Positions 54,146-64,000 of a stretch of DNA of 64,000 nucleotides are shown one piece after another. Source of the DNA: Dulcicalothrix desertica PCC 7102 (GTDB lineage: Bacteria; Cyanobacteriota; Cyanobacteriia; Cyanobacteriales; Nostocaceae); assembly GCF_003991905.1 (NCBI RefSeq), contig NZ_RSCL01000002.1, positions 11,436 through 75,435 of the forward strand. Reading direction: 5' to 3'. A model generated the notes under the pieces. It was given only the letters and a program-made list of their open reading frames with translations. It had not been told where the DNA came from and searched no databases. Both the position numbers and the translations under genes were made by a program. Within the stretch, counting starts at the first letter, position 1; the number at the start of each line of letters is the position of its first letter.

Positions 54146-54462
54146 AGCTATTGCCGTTTATAAAAAGCAAATATTGATGCTGATATGTAGTATGAGCATA
54201 CAATTCGCTGCTTTAGTGTTGTTATTCTCAATATACTTCTATAGCTTTCTAAACAAGTATTCCACTTGTGCAGGAATATAAACTGTCATTAGCCATGTAG
54301 CGAGCATTATTCAATATACTTCACCCTACTTCACCCTACTTCGTAATCTATACAAATAGTTTTTAATTTTAGGCGCCGGAGATATTAGAATTATTTTCAT
54401 AGCTATAAATAGCCATTTCTAGACTTGCACAAAACTTATGTACTATATCTTTAATTTTCTAC
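54146..54462. promoter_or_regulatory. Divergent spacer between WD40 and serpin genes
   Basis: It holds an 11-bp tandem repeat TTCACCCTACT (about 54311 and 54322) and one GGCGCC. It must contain the promoters of both divergent genes; no specific box is convincing. Confidence 0.35.
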
Positions 54463-55593
54463 ATGTATAATATGGTTGTAAATAAATTAATTTCAGCATA
54501 CGAAAGCTTTAGTTTCCAGTTACTATTGCTATTACTAAAACAAGACCCTAACACAAACGTGTTTATATCGCCTTTTAGTGTAGCAATAGCTTTTGCAATG
54601 GTGTATAATGGTGCGCGCGGAACAACAGAGCAAACAATCGCTAAGGTTTTAGGATTCAAAGGGTTAAATATACAAGAAATTAATGCCGCTAACAAATTCC
54701 TAATGTCAATAGGAAACAATACTGATACTCATAACCAATTAGGATTTGCAAATTCACTCTGGGTAAGACCCGATATTTCACTAAATAATAATTTTGTTCA
54801 GCAACTACAAGAAGCTTATAATAGCAAGGTTGCAAATCTAGATTTTCCTCATCCCGGCGCCGCTATAACTATAAATCAATGGGTAGAAGAGAAAACTCAG
54901 GATAAAATTAAACAATTAGTTACACCAGATGACATTGTAAACGCAATTTTAGTTCTAATTAATACAATTTATTTTAAAGGAACATGGACGTATCTATTTG
55001 ATAAACAGAAGACAAAAGAGCAAAGTTTTTCCTTACCCGATGGTAGCCAGAAGTCACACCCTATGATGTCACAGTCAGGGCAATATCTATATTACGAAAC
55101 TGAAAAATTTCAGGCTGTCAGCTTACCTTACGGAGATAGGCGCCTTAGCATGTACATTTTTCTTCCCAAATTATCATTTTCGATAAAAGAATTTCAACAG
55201 CTTCTCACTGTGGAAAATTGGCGAAGCTGGATATTTCAGTTTAATGAAATGGAGGGCGATATTGTTCTGCCTCGTTTCAAGATTGAATATGGCAAAATTT
55301 TAAATGATGCTTTGATTAATCTTGGTATGGGCGAAGCTTTTTCTGTTGATGTCAACTTTGAAGGTATAGGAGCGGGAAATTTAACAATTAGCAAAGTTAT
55401 TCATAAAGCGATTATTGAGGTTAACGAAGAGGGAACTGAAGCTGCTGCTGCGACTGCTATTACAATGGTAAGAAGTATGGGGTTTACGTCTAAATTTAGA
55501 ATGATTATTGACCGCCCGTTCTTTCATGCAATTCGCGATAACCAAACTGGCGCCTTGCTATTCATGGGTTTTGTTTTTAACCCAGTAGAATAA
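54463..55593 (+). CDS. Serpin-family protease inhibitor
   Basis: A 376-residue full-length serpin without a signal peptide, hence cytoplasmic. Markers in order: NVFISPFSVAIAFAMVYNGA, LGFANSLWV, VLINTIYFKGTW, MSMYIFLPK-like SMYIFLPK, HKAIIEVNEEGTEAAAATAI (the inhibitory hinge) and IDRPFFHAIRDNQTGALLFMG. The reactive loop after the Ala-rich hinge reads TMVRSMGF; Arg337-Ser338 is a likely P1-P1' pair, allowing for a loop one residue shorter than in antitrypsin. An Arg P1 predicts inhibition of Arg-specific serine proteases or clan CD cysteine proteases. Bacterial serpins are scattered in distribution, so lateral transfer is possible. It is divergent from the exported WD40 gene. Confidence 0.92.
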   Translation: MYNMVVNKLISAYESFSFQLLLLLLKQDPNTNVFISPFSVAIAFAMVYNGARGTTEQTIAKVLGFKGLNIQEINAANKFLMSIGNNTDTHNQLGFANSLWVRPDISLNNNFVQQLQEAYNSKVANLDFPHPGAAITINQWVEEKTQDKIKQLVTPDDIVNAILVLINTIYFKGTWTYLFDKQKTKEQSFSLPDGSQKSHPMMSQSGQYLYYETEKFQAVSLPYGDRRLSMYIFLPKLSFSIKEFQQLLTVENWRSWIFQFNEMEGDIVLPRFKIEYGKILNDALINLGMGEAFSVDVNFEGIGAGNLTISKVIHKAIIEVNEEGTEAAAATAITMVRSMGFTSKFRMIIDRPFFHAIRDNQTGALLFMGFVFNPVE

Positions 55594-55636
55594 ATACAAA
55601 AAAGACGCAATTTATCATAGCGTTGAAAACCATATT

Positions 55637-55934
55637 GGCAACGGATTATTAACGGATGTAACGGATAGTTTATTTTATCGAGCCAATATTTTTGTGCCTA
55701 ATATACTGGGGACGGATTACAATTTTACTTTTAAATAAAGTCAAAATCTTAAAGATGCTACCCTACCCTTCGGGATATCCTACCCTGCGGGAAAACTCCG
55801 TTTACGGATAACGCGAAAACTGCGTTAACGTTCCTCAGCATGACGTGAGATGCTTCGTTCCTCAGCATGACATTAGTACATATTTTACCCGTTTACAGTA
55901 TAACTTATCCGTTACATCCGTTATATCCGTTGCC
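55637..55934. mobile_element. 298-bp MITE-like element with ~30-bp terminal repeats
   Basis: The left end (55637-55667, GGCAACGGAT ... AACGGATGTAACGGATA) and the right end (55906-55934) are inverted copies differing by a 2-base gap. Inside is the dispersed repeat 55741-55805 and a doubled CCTCAGCATGAC (about 55831 and 55860). The right end abuts the stop codon of the desaturase gene and the left end is 43 bases after the serpin stop. No target duplication was found. Confidence 0.6.
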
Positions 55935-57023
55935 CTAGTTATCTATCAGTGGACAAGGAACGGATTTTTTACCAGACCAATCAGTGAAATGATTATTATT
56001 TCGATAATGTCTAGGAGTTTGCATTAACAATGACCAAGCTTCTTTTACATCGATGAGATTATATTTTTCTGGGTAGTGTTGAATGAGTAATTGTTGCACT
56101 AAGGGATAGTAGTTGGAATTCATGCTTGGGAATATGTGATGTTCGGTATGGTAGGAAAAATTGAGATGCAGCAAATCAAATATTTTTGGCATTCTCAAAG
56201 AAAGACTGTTAACTAAAGGGTCGTTGACATCTGTCATTTCACAAATCATATGATTTGTATAAATGTAAAACATTGCTCCGGCATAACCAATGGCGATTGG
56301 TATAATATAAGCCAGTACTATTTTTAACAAGTCAAATTGTAAGTATGCTAAGATACTTCCATGAATTGCTATGATTCCTAACCATTCTATGGCTATTGTA
56401 CGCCGTTCTTTGGCGCCTACTGTAAAGGCAGCAGGAACGTAATTGACAGATTTGCTATTAAATAATAATACAGAAGTTAAATTCCGAAAGTTGTGTACTG
56501 CCCAAGCTGATGCCATACCTAACATCAATCCAAATGGATTTACTTCTGCTGAGGGAACAAATTTATCTTGAATCCATTTTCCCCAAGTGTCTGGTTGGCT
56601 TGATAAATAGTTTCGGTCGGGGTCACCGAATGAATTGGTTTTGTTATGATGTTCTCGGTTGTGGACTGCTAGCCAAAATGTTGGTGGCATTCCTAGCATT
56701 GTCATTCCTAAAAAACCAAACGCATAAACTAAGCGAGGATTTTTGATGACGCTGTTATGGAGTAGTTCGTGAGAACTAAATAGTAATACTATTATGCTGT
56801 TGCCCATTATTAGAGATAATGGTAGGTATAGCCACAATAAGTATACGGGCCATTGATTTAAATAAGATGCTATACCCCAACCGAGAATCAATATTGCAAT
56901 ATTGATGAGTAGGATAGTTAGTTTATTTGAATTTTTTAGAAATGCTTCGTCTGGCAGTAGAGGACGTATTTGTTTTACGTATAATCCGTGCCGAATCAAA
57001 TTTGGTTCGTTAGCAATTGTCAT
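55935..57023 (-). CDS. Membrane fatty acid desaturase
   Basis: A 362-residue protein from ATG 57023 (MTIANEPN; a longer frame upstream has no homology). Three histidine boxes for the di-iron site: H85-E-L-L-H89, H121-NRE-H125-H126, and H292-TE-H295-H296 (YHTEHHIFPS). Four membrane helices surround them. It introduces double bonds into acyl chains at the membrane; which position cannot be told. The stop is next to a MITE end. The AAA-WD40 gene lies upstream on the same strand with a 200-base gap. Confidence 0.85.
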   Translation of the reverse strand: MTIANEPNLIRHGLYVKQIRPLLPDEAFLKNSNKLTILLINIAILILGWGIASYLNQWPVYLLWLYLPLSLIMGNSIIVLLFSSHELLHNSVIKNPRLVYAFGFLGMTMLGMPPTFWLAVHNREHHNKTNSFGDPDRNYLSSQPDTWGKWIQDKFVPSAEVNPFGLMLGMASAWAVHNFRNLTSVLLFNSKSVNYVPAAFTVGAKERRTIAIEWLGIIAIHGSILAYLQFDLLKIVLAYIIPIAIGYAGAMFYIYTNHMICEMTDVNDPLVNSLSLRMPKIFDLLHLNFSYHTEHHIFPSMNSNYYPLVQQLLIQHYPEKYNLIDVKEAWSLLMQTPRHYRNNNHFTDWSGKKSVPCPLIDN

Positions 57024-57226
57024 AAGGTATTTTTGGATTGTTTTGATAATTTGAGCTATGAAAATCAAAAATAAAGCGCCCAAATTTCGCTGTATATCCG
57101 TGATGGTTAGAGCAAAATACCTAGGTGTAATAGGATGTGCGTATCTAATTTTCGTTTCTGTGCTACAAACACCTTTACTAGTATATACCAGAAAATGCTG
57201 AGAAGCTCGTAATAAGCACTTCAGTG

Positions 57227-60200
57227 CTACAGGGGGTTGCACAGGTGGCGGTCGCTTAGTTGCATCGTGTTTGTCTGTAAATAATCTTGTACCCAGTTGC
57301 AAGCATATTCTAGTTCGTTAAGGGTGCGAATTTGCTTTAAGTCCCACAAAATTACTGTACTTTCATCACCTCCGGATATTAGTGTGTTACCGTCGGTTGT
57401 AAATGCAAGGCTGATTACCATACCCGAATGTCCTGGTAATGTGGTTAGCAATTTACCTGTTGTACTCCACAGTTTTATAGTGTTGTCTACGCCTGCTGTT
57501 GCAATTGTATTACCATCAGGACTAAATGCTATTCGCGTTAATCCTCGACTTTGCCCCCGAATTGTTTTGATTAAGCTGCCATCTAAGCGCCAAAGTTTGA
57601 GGTTATCGTTTCGACTAGCTGAGGCTATAATATTTCCTTGTGGGTTAAAGGCAACTCCCCATACACCTCCTTGTACAGGAAGTGTTGCTATTGCTTTGCC
57701 ATCAGTTTTCCATAGTTTCACGGCGCCATCTACACTCGCACTCGCAAGGGTGTCTCCTTTTGGACTAAAGGCTAATTTCCAAATTCTTCCTTCATGGGCG
57801 ACAATGTTGTGTAAGAGTTTTCCCTCAATTGTCCACAGTTTGATGGTTCTGTCATCTCCCGCAGAGGCGATAGTTTTCCCATCTGGACTAATTGCTACCG
57901 CATAGATGTCCGCCTGATGTCCCACCAACGTTCGCAACAACCTAAGCTCAGATTTTTCTGGTCGCAACTCCCAAAGCTGTAATGTCCAGTTCTGACCACC
58001 AGTTACTATAATTCGACTCTTTGGGCTGAAGCTGACGCTGCGAAATGCTAATCCTTTGTCTTGAATTGTTTTCCACAGCGTTCCATCTCGGCGCCATAAT
58101 TTGAGCATATCACTACCAACGGAAGCAATCCACTCACCATCTCGGCTAGTAGCTACATCCCAAACCGTATCCTCATGACCGTAGAGCGTTTTTAAGAGCA
58201 GTTTATTACGTTTCCATAGTTTAACTGTGCCATCCTCACTCGCAGAGGCAATTATGAGACCGTCAGCACTTAATACTAAATCCCTAATCACCGCATTATG
58301 CTGCTTTAAGGTTTTGTGCAAGGTTCCATTCGGCTTCCACAATTTGACATATCTATCCTGACCAGCAGTGGCAATATATTTACCATTAGCACTACAGTTC
58401 ACTGCGATAATTGGATTGGAACCCTGGAGTGTTCTTTTGAGGGCACCGTCTAGTTGCCACAATTTAGCTGTGCGGTCACTACTACCAGACACTAATAAAT
58501 TAGTTTTTGGGCAAAATGCTACATTCCAAACGGGAGCTTGATGACCTGTAAGGGTGTTGAGCAAATTGCCATTAATATTCCACAACTTGACCATATTATC
58601 GACCCCAGAGGAAGCAACTGTCTGGCTATCTGGACTAAAGGCAACACCCCAAACCGCTTTTTTATGTCCTGTTAATGTGGTTTGTAGTTTGCCGTCAAGG
58701 CGCCATAATTTTACTGTGCTATCTGCACTAGCTGAAGCAATGAGTTTGCCGTCCGGGCTGATGGCAACTTTCCAGATGGGTGAATAATGCGCTTGAATTG
58801 TTGAGAGGGGAGTTGCTAGACCTGTGTTATCTAGGCGCCACAAATGCATAAAGCCATCCAAACCGCCAGTAATAAGCAGGCGCCTGTCAGGACTAAAAGT
58901 AACGCTAAACTGTGTTGCCTTCTGTTGCAAAGTTTGCACTAACGCGCCGTTTCGTTTCCATATTATAACGGTTTTGTCGTTGCTGCTCGTAGCAAAAAAG
59001 TTTTCATCAGTACTAATACTGACACTTAAAACACCACCTTGATGCCCAATAAGGCTATTAAATTCGTTGGTTCCATAAACAGTTTGCCGCAAGGCGGTTT
59101 CTACATCAGCACTTGTTTTAGCATCAACTAAAGGTTGATTTTGCAGTTTGCGTTTGGCTTTAATGGCAGCGACCATTGCATCTAACTGCTGATTAGAAGC
59201 AAATAATCCCTGTGATGATTTTTCTAAAGCCTTGATTTCGCTGATTCTGGCTTCGCGTTCGCTTTTAACTACGTTGCGGTATTGGAAAAAATTGGTTATT
59301 CCCAAAATTAGAGACACAAACAATCCCGTTGTTACTGCACGAAGAAAAAACTTTTGGAACTTGGCTGCTTTTTGTGCTGCAATCAATTGTGCTTCAACAG
59401 CTTTGGCTCTTTCTGCCTCTAGTACTAGTTTCATTTCTTGACGGTCATGTTCTTCGCTCTTAACTAAAAATTGATAATCTAAACTGCTCAAACTCTTACC
59501 TTGTGCCCATTGTTGAGCGTCAATTAATGCTTGTCCGCGCAGCAATCGGGATACATCTGTCTGTTTGGAAGCAATCCAAGCATCAAAGGTTTGGGAATAG
59601 GGACGCAAGGAACTTAATTGTTTCTCTACCCACTCAATGTTAAATACTTCTTGATAAATCCGGTTTTTTACTCTTAGGTATCCCTGGTGTTTTTCAACTA
59701 GTCCAGATAGGATTAATTCGGTTTGCTCTTGGCTATTATCGGTTTCTACCCCCCTTGCCTCTTTTGATAAGGGGGGTTCTAATGTTTGTAAAATTTGTTG
59801 ATAAATTCCCAGTAGTCTGCTGCTTAAATGCTCGTTACGAAGAAGCCGATTTTGTATTGTGCGTAGGTGTTCTGGCTCGTCTTGGGATTGCCAATTGTCT
59901 ATAACGTGTGTTTGTACTAACAGTGCTAATTGTGACTCTTGAATTTCAGAACTTTGTTGGGTTAGATTCAAATTTGCCACTAAATTACATAGTTTTTGAG
60001 TTAGAAATGGCTGTCCAGAAGTCCAAGCTAATATTTCTGCCATAACTGCTTGGGGATTACTGACTTTACCTTTTAATCCTTTTATTAACGGTTGTGCTTC
60101 GTTTAATTTAAATCCATGTAGTTCTATCGCTGTGCCAATATTAAAAGGAGTGCGGTTTTTATCAGCAATTAAATCGCTTGGTGTTGCAACTCCAAAAATA

Positions 60201-60739
60201 GCAAAGTTCAGACGATTGTATTCCGGATTTATAGCTCTTTTATTATAGCAGTAGCGAATCAATGCAAAAAAATCATCTATAGAAAAATTTAAACTTAGAA
60301 TACTATCTATTTCATCAAAAAAAATAATTATTTTTTCTTGAGGTAATTTAACTAAAAGTATATCTTCAATAAAATAAGTTAACTGTTGCAAAAGCGATAG
60401 ACCTTCTTCTGAACTCCACCAAGCTTTTAAATCCAATTTGCTTATACTATTAACTCCACGCCAAAGTTGAGTAATAATGCCTTTATACCACTGTGATGGA
60501 GTAATATTTTGGCTACCTACACTAGTCATATCTACTACTATAGATATGTATCCTTCTTGTCGCAATCTGTGTATTGCACTTACCAACAAAGAAGATTTGC
60601 CCATTTGCCGGGAGTTGAGAACATAGCAAAATTCTCCAGCGCCTAGAGCATTATAAAGTGTTTCATCTGCCTGTCTACATACGTAAGTAGGCGCATCCGG
60701 GTTAAGACTACCCCCAACTTGATAGTTGTAATCACTCAT
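57227..60739 (-). CDS. AAA-like ATPase - WD40 protein
   Basis: An 1170-residue protein from ATG 60739 (AAGGA 10 bases upstream). An N-terminal AAA_35-like NTPase spans about 1-330 ([19 protein letters not shown]; Walker A-like [11 protein letters not shown]; Walker [12 protein letters not shown]). A winged-helix-like part follows at about 330-440 ([15 protein letters not shown]), then a charged helix and one membrane segment near 485-505, then 14 WD40 repeats at about 565-1120, two seven-bladed propellers. The tail [11 protein letters not shown] is the same type as in the CHAT-STAND-WD40 protein. It acts at the cytoplasmic membrane as a sensor with unknown output. Confidence 0.85.
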   Translation of the reverse strand: MSDYNYQVGGSLNPDAPTYVCRQADETLYNALGAGEFCYVLNSRQMGKSSLLVSAIHRLRQEGYISIVVDMTSVGSQNITPSQWYKGIITQLWRGVNSISKLDLKAWWSSEEGLSLLQQLTYFIEDILLVKLPQEKIIIFFDEIDSILSLNFSIDDFFALIRYCYNKRAINPEYNRLNFAIFGVATPSDLIADKNRTPFNIGTAIELHGFKLNEAQPLIKGLKGKVSNPQAVMAEILAWTSGQPFLTQKLCNLVANLNLTQQSSEIQESQLALLVQTHVIDNWQSQDEPEHLRTIQNRLLRNEHLSSRLLGIYQQILQTLEPPLSKEARGVETDNSQEQTELILSGLVEKHQGYLRVKNRIYQEVFNIEWVEKQLSSLRPYSQTFDAWIASKQTDVSRLLRGQALIDAQQWAQGKSLSSLDYQFLVKSEEHDRQEMKLVLEAERAKAVEAQLIAAQKAAKFQKFFLRAVTTGLFVSLILGITNFFQYRNVVKSEREARISEIKALEKSSQGLFASNQQLDAMVAAIKAKRKLQNQPLVDAKTSADVETALRQTVYGTNEFNSLIGHQGGVLSVSISTDENFFATSSNDKTVIIWKRNGALVQTLQQKATQFSVTFSPDRRLLITGGLDGFMHLWRLDNTGLATPLSTIQAHYSPIWKVAISPDGKLIASASADSTVKLWRLDGKLQTTLTGHKKAVWGVAFSPDSQTVASSGVDNMVKLWNINGNLLNTLTGHQAPVWNVAFCPKTNLLVSGSSDRTAKLWQLDGALKRTLQGSNPIIAVNCSANGKYIATAGQDRYVKLWKPNGTLHKTLKQHNAVIRDLVLSADGLIIASASEDGTVKLWKRNKLLLKTLYGHEDTVWDVATSRDGEWIASVGSDMLKLWRRDGTLWKTIQDKGLAFRSVSFSPKSRIIVTGGQNWTLQLWELRPEKSELRLLRTLVGHQADIYAVAISPDGKTIASAGDDRTIKLWTIEGKLLHNIVAHEGRIWKLAFSPKGDTLASASVDGAVKLWKTDGKAIATLPVQGGVWGVAFNPQGNIIASASRNDNLKLWRLDGSLIKTIRGQSRGLTRIAFSPDGNTIATAGVDNTIKLWSTTGKLLTTLPGHSGMVISLAFTTDGNTLISGGDESTVILWDLKQIRTLNELEYACNWVQDYLQTNTMQLSDRHLCNPL

Positions 60740-61124
60740 GCAACCAATCCTTAACATAAAGTTTATGCGTCGCTTACATTAATAATGGGCGCCGTAATTT
60801 CTAGTTTTGAGTATTTTACTCTACATTGAGAGTCTTTGTTGCTAAAATCGACGTACAAAAAGTTATAAATTGTGCCATTCATTTTGGAGGTATATCTCTT
60901 TATCACAGAGACGTAGAGGCAAGAGTTAAGAGAGGCACCGAAGCTTTATTACATATCAAAAATATTGCTGTTAAGTGTAATTACTGTAATTGTAAATAGT
61001 TTTAAGCCTTTGTATTTATCTAAAACTGCGAATAAATTTACATTAAGTTTACCAAGTATTGTAATTAAAAAAGTAAATTAATAAATGGAAACCAAACAAT
61101 TTTAAATAAATCATACAAACACTC
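60740..61124. other. Divergent spacer, no gene seen
   Basis: About 385 bases between two divergent genes. One GGCGCC at about 60788 and a fragment CACAGAGACGTAGAGGC near 60905 of a common dispersed type. Promoters for both genes are expected but not identified. Confidence 0.4.
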
Positions 61125-62141
61125 ATGAAAGCCACTATTAAACACTTATTAATCACTTCAATTGCAACCAGTGTTAGTTTAATCGCTACAGTTCCAGCTT
61201 TTGCTACTGGTTTAGTTCGACCTAGCGATATTCAATTTACAACTAATGGTGTTGCCAATACAACAACGAATAGACCTAATATTAACACATGGACATATAG
61301 TTCAGGTACTCCTGTTTACGATTCTACAGGTATTGGCGGAGTTCGGCGTCGAGTATTGAATGACTTTAATAACTACGGCAATATGCAAAAAGCTGCTGCT
61401 GCTATTAGTGATAATGATAGTGCTACCAACGTTGAATTATTCACGAATGGAGAAACGATAACAGACAATGTTGGATTTACCGCTAATTTAGGAAAAAACC
61501 GTATTAAAGTTGAAAGTGTTACCAAAGCTGACTGGAAAGATGGCAAATTGGCAAAATCCTGGTTAACAGGGTTTGGTAGTGCTTATGGTTCTTTGATGCA
61601 AGGTATTACTACACAACCTGGCTCAAATTTGTTCAAAGATTTTCAAACCAACTTTGATGCTATTGCTGGCTACCTCAGTACCAACGGCTTTAACTCTGCT
61701 GGTGATGCAAATATTGGTGATATCACTTATAATACTCAAACTAATCAATTAAATGTTGATTTAGTTGGACACTTAGATGTAGTTACAAGATATCAACCTT
61801 CTAACTACGCTCGCAACAGTACAGGAAATCCAATTTTTGATCAAATGCTGTTGGCTTTATCAGCACAGTCGGCTAAAAATAAAACTCCTTTTCAAATTAG
61901 TGAAATTGCAAAAATTACATTTAATGACCAAGTAGATTATGCTTTTAGTTTCAGAGCTATAGAATCTGGTGGTATTGCAGGTGACCGGAATACAAGAACC
62001 GATACAACATCTCACACAGGTGTTTATCGTTGGACTAATAATTATGCATCTGTGCCAGAACCTTCTTCATTGCTTGCGCTTTTAAGTGTTGGTGGTATAG
62101 CGTTTGCACGACGTAAAATAACTAAAAGTGTATCTAATTAG
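61125..62141 (+). CDS. PEP-CTERM exported protein
   Basis: A 338-residue protein. A signal peptide (ITSIATSVSLIATVPAFA) is followed by a body beginning GLVRPSDIQFTTNGVANTTT and containing GETITDNVGFTANLGKNRIK, a recurring family of cyanobacterial exported proteins of unknown role. The C-terminus SVPEPSSLLALLSVGGIAFARRK is a complete PEP-CTERM sorting signal (PEP motif, membrane helix, Arg/Lys cluster). It should be exported and handled by an exosortase. Stands alone, with a GAAACCGGGTTTC terminator-like hairpin just downstream at 62149. Confidence 0.78.
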   Translation: MKATIKHLLITSIATSVSLIATVPAFATGLVRPSDIQFTTNGVANTTTNRPNINTWTYSSGTPVYDSTGIGGVRRRVLNDFNNYGNMQKAAAAISDNDSATNVELFTNGETITDNVGFTANLGKNRIKVESVTKADWKDGKLAKSWLTGFGSAYGSLMQGITTQPGSNLFKDFQTNFDAIAGYLSTNGFNSAGDANIGDITYNTQTNQLNVDLVGHLDVVTRYQPSNYARNSTGNPIFDQMLLALSAQSAKNKTPFQISEIAKITFNDQVDYAFSFRAIESGGIAGDRNTRTDTTSHTGVYRWTNNYASVPEPSSLLALLSVGGIAFARRKITKSVSN

Positions 62142-62764
62142 TTACTCTAGAAACCGGGTTTCTCTGAGATAAATTTCCCTCTCTCTGTAATTATGCAGGG
62201 AGAGAATTTTTGTTGCAATATTTATCGTATGATTATTCTCAAAATTACGATGTTGTTATAAACGCCGATAATGTTAAGCGCTCAAAGCTTACTTCTGAAT
62301 CCATTTTTTTCTAGAAGCTATTGATATTGGCACCTGTCTAGACTTTATAAACTCAAGCGTCGAAGTTTTAATTTCTTCAATACCACTACTTAATTGCTCA
62401 GGTAGTAAACTTTCGCGCATCTTCCAACTCAGTCCCTAGATGAATGTTTTATTAACAGCAGTTTCCATTGATAATTAGGTATAATATTATGCATTGCATT
62501 AGCAGTGTTATTGATTATATCAAGTTTTTAAGGTTAAGATATATTTCCGTCATAATTTTTTACTTTGATACGTGGATAACGTAAAAACACTCGATGAATT
62601 TAAAGTAATTACAGGCGCCAATGGTAAGTTTTTGGTTGGTCTTGTAATACGTAGTGTTGAGAGCTTATTTAAAGAAAAACTAAGAAAAGCGCATTAACTC
62701 CTGTTAAAGATGGATAAAGTCTGAAGAGGTAAACTGTGTTGTTAAAAGCAGGGGTTATCTGTAA
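62142..62764. other. Long spacer with a GAAACC hairpin and one doubtful short frame
   Basis: The AGAAACCGGGTTTCTC hairpin near 62149 probably terminates the PEP-CTERM gene. A GTG-started frame at 62572-62697 (MDNVKTLDEFKVITGANG..., 41 residues) has no family likeness; it could be a fragment. No other gene was seen. Confidence 0.45.
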
Positions 62765-64000
62765 ATGGCAAGCTTGAATAAGTCTTTACATAAGCATACT
62801 GGGTTTGGCACCTTGCCTTTGGCGCCTGAGTTACGTAAAGCTGAAGCGTTTATAGTGCGGGGACAATGGTTGGAAGCACGTTATATTTTAAATGCTTTAT
62901 CACATGATTATCCCCAAAATCTTGATGTTTTATTAAATCTCGTAAATGCTTGCTACGAAGTTAAGGATATTCCTGGTTATACGCGCGCGTGTGAGATGTT
63001 ATTAGCTGTACAACCTAATAATGCTGATATTGCTTATGGGTTAGCTGGTGGATATTTTTTAACGCAGCATTTATTATTAGCATTACAAGCTTTTCGTAAT
63101 GCTTTGAGTAAATTTCCTAACCATGAACGCGCTGCTGATGCTGCTGTTAAAGTAGCAGAATTAGAAGCTAAAACAGAAAAATTAGTTGCTGATATTGGTT
63201 TGCTAGAAGAACGTGGATTGGAAATAGCTATATTACATGAACGTGGACAGCTATATTTAGAACAGTGTGAGTACGTGAAAGCACGTCAAGCTGAAGAAGC
63301 TGTTTTACAAGCGCGTCCTAATTTTGTTTCGGCTTATAATAATCTTAGTTTGATTAGTTTTGTTGAAGGTAATTTGAACGAGGCTATTAGTACTTGTCAA
63401 AAAGTTCTTGATATCCAACCTGATAATATACATACGCTTGCAAATTTAACACGCTTTCTTTGTCTTAATGGTCAGTTTGAAGACGCTAAACTTATTGCTC
63501 AACGTCTCAAAGGTACTAGTGCTAAAGCTTGGGACTCTTGGACAAAAAAAGTTGAGGCACTCGCTTACTTAGGTGATGATGAAGGAATTTTACAAATTTA
63601 CGAAGAAGTTAAATCGCACGATGACACGAAAAGCGGTAGTGGTTTATTCTACCACTTGGTTGCCGTGACTATGGCTAGGCTCTCTAGGCTTGATGAAGCA
63701 CGCGAGTTGTGGAAGAAAGCACAAAGCTATTTGACAGGCGCCCATTTAGTACAACAAAATTTAGATGACCTTAAAAAACCAATTGCACAGCATCATGCAC
63801 CTTGGGCTTTTAGTTTAGAACAATGGGTGACACAAAAAACCATTGACCAACTTAAACTAGTCATAGGCGCCAATGCTAAATCGTCATATGATGCACAAAA
63901 GTCAAAAGCCATACAAAAATTCTTAGCCGAACATCTAAATTTTGCCTCTTTAATACCCGCACTTCTAGACCGAGGTGACATTACTGGACGCGAACTAGCT
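62765..64000 (+). CDS. TPR-repeat protein, cut by the window end
   Basis: At least 412 residues from ATG 62765 to the window edge without a stop. Residues 20-340 are tetratricopeptide pairs (AEAFIVRGQWLEARYILNAL; IAYGLAGGYFLTQHLLLALQ; FVSAYNNLSLISFVEGNLNEA; NIHTLANLTRFLCLNGQFED). No signal peptide or membrane segment is seen, so it is probably cytoplasmic and binds other proteins. The remainder, including any enzymatic domain, lies outside the window. Confidence 0.78.
   Translation, partial: MASLNKSLHKHTGFGTLPLAPELRKAEAFIVRGQWLEARYILNALSHDYPQNLDVLLNLVNACYEVKDIPGYTRACEMLLAVQPNNADIAYGLAGGYFLTQHLLLALQAFRNALSKFPNHERAADAAVKVAELEAKTEKLVADIGLLEERGLEIAILHERGQLYLEQCEYVKARQAEEAVLQARPNFVSAYNNLSLISFVEGNLNEAISTCQKVLDIQPDNIHTLANLTRFLCLNGQFEDAKLIAQRLKGTSAKAWDSWTKKVEALAYLGDDEGILQIYEEVKSHDDTKSGSGLFYHLVAVTMARLSRLDEARELWKKAQSYLTGAHLVQQNLDDLKKPIAQHHAPWAFSLEQWVTQKTIDQLKLVIGANAKSSYDAQKSKAIQKFLAEHLNFASLIPALLDRGDITGRELA

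Noticed and set aside
1-64000. tRNA, rRNA and riboswitch genes
   Set aside because: I scanned by eye for T-loop GTTCGAATC-type sequences and conserved rRNA and riboswitch cores and found nothing convincing; a covariance-model search would settle it.

Overview
The window looks like a chromosomal stretch from a filamentous, probably Nostocales-type, cyanobacterium. This rests on a high-light-inducible protein, PEP-CTERM exported proteins, DUF1822/DUF928/CHAT/CHASE2 signalling genes, haemagglutinin-type exoproteins, WD40 giants and low-GC DNA full of small palindromic repeats. The usual cyanobacterial highly iterated palindrome GCGATCGC was not found by eye. The palindrome GGCGCC instead occurs about 85 times across genes and spacers.

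Region 1 (1-12607) is a peptide-export locus. A decayed IS110 transposase is followed by five short genes on the minus strand. They encode related double-glycine peptides with variable, arginine-rich, two-cysteine cores and an almost invariant C-terminal tail. Divergent from them, on the plus strand, is a complete exporter: an HlyD-like adaptor, a C39-peptidase ABC transporter and a second ABC transporter, of the type known from NHLM bacteriocin systems. No maturation enzyme is visible. Mobile elements (an IS701-like copy, MITEs) have inserted within the peptide array.

Region 2 (12608-42034) is a dense signalling region. It holds three sigma-factor-like proteins, each next to a protein with the same DUF1822-type C-terminal domain, and three CHAT (caspase-like) proteins: CHAT-CHASE2, TPR-CHAT, and CHAT-STAND-WD40 with 14 propeller repeats. 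Among them are a DUF928 protein, a PEP-CTERM beta-propeller protein, a SulP transporter, one intact and one truncated haemagglutinin-type exoprotein, a candidate double-glycine peptide and a lysozyme-like exported protein. My inference is that sigma-like protein, DUF1822 protein and CHAT protein form a recurring functional module.

Region 3 (42035-64000) is more mixed. It holds an Hlip, Excalibur and SH3 exported proteins, a membrane Fe-S protein fused to a cyclic-nucleotide-binding domain, a ferritin-like Tat protein, an MFS transporter, a VOC protein, a HEAT protein and an exported 21-repeat WD40 protein. It continues with a serpin, a fatty acid desaturase, an AAA-WD40 protein, a PEP-CTERM protein and the start of a TPR protein. 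Two tandem small-RNA-like units with terminators lie at 47500-47791. I saw no tRNA, rRNA or CRISPR array.
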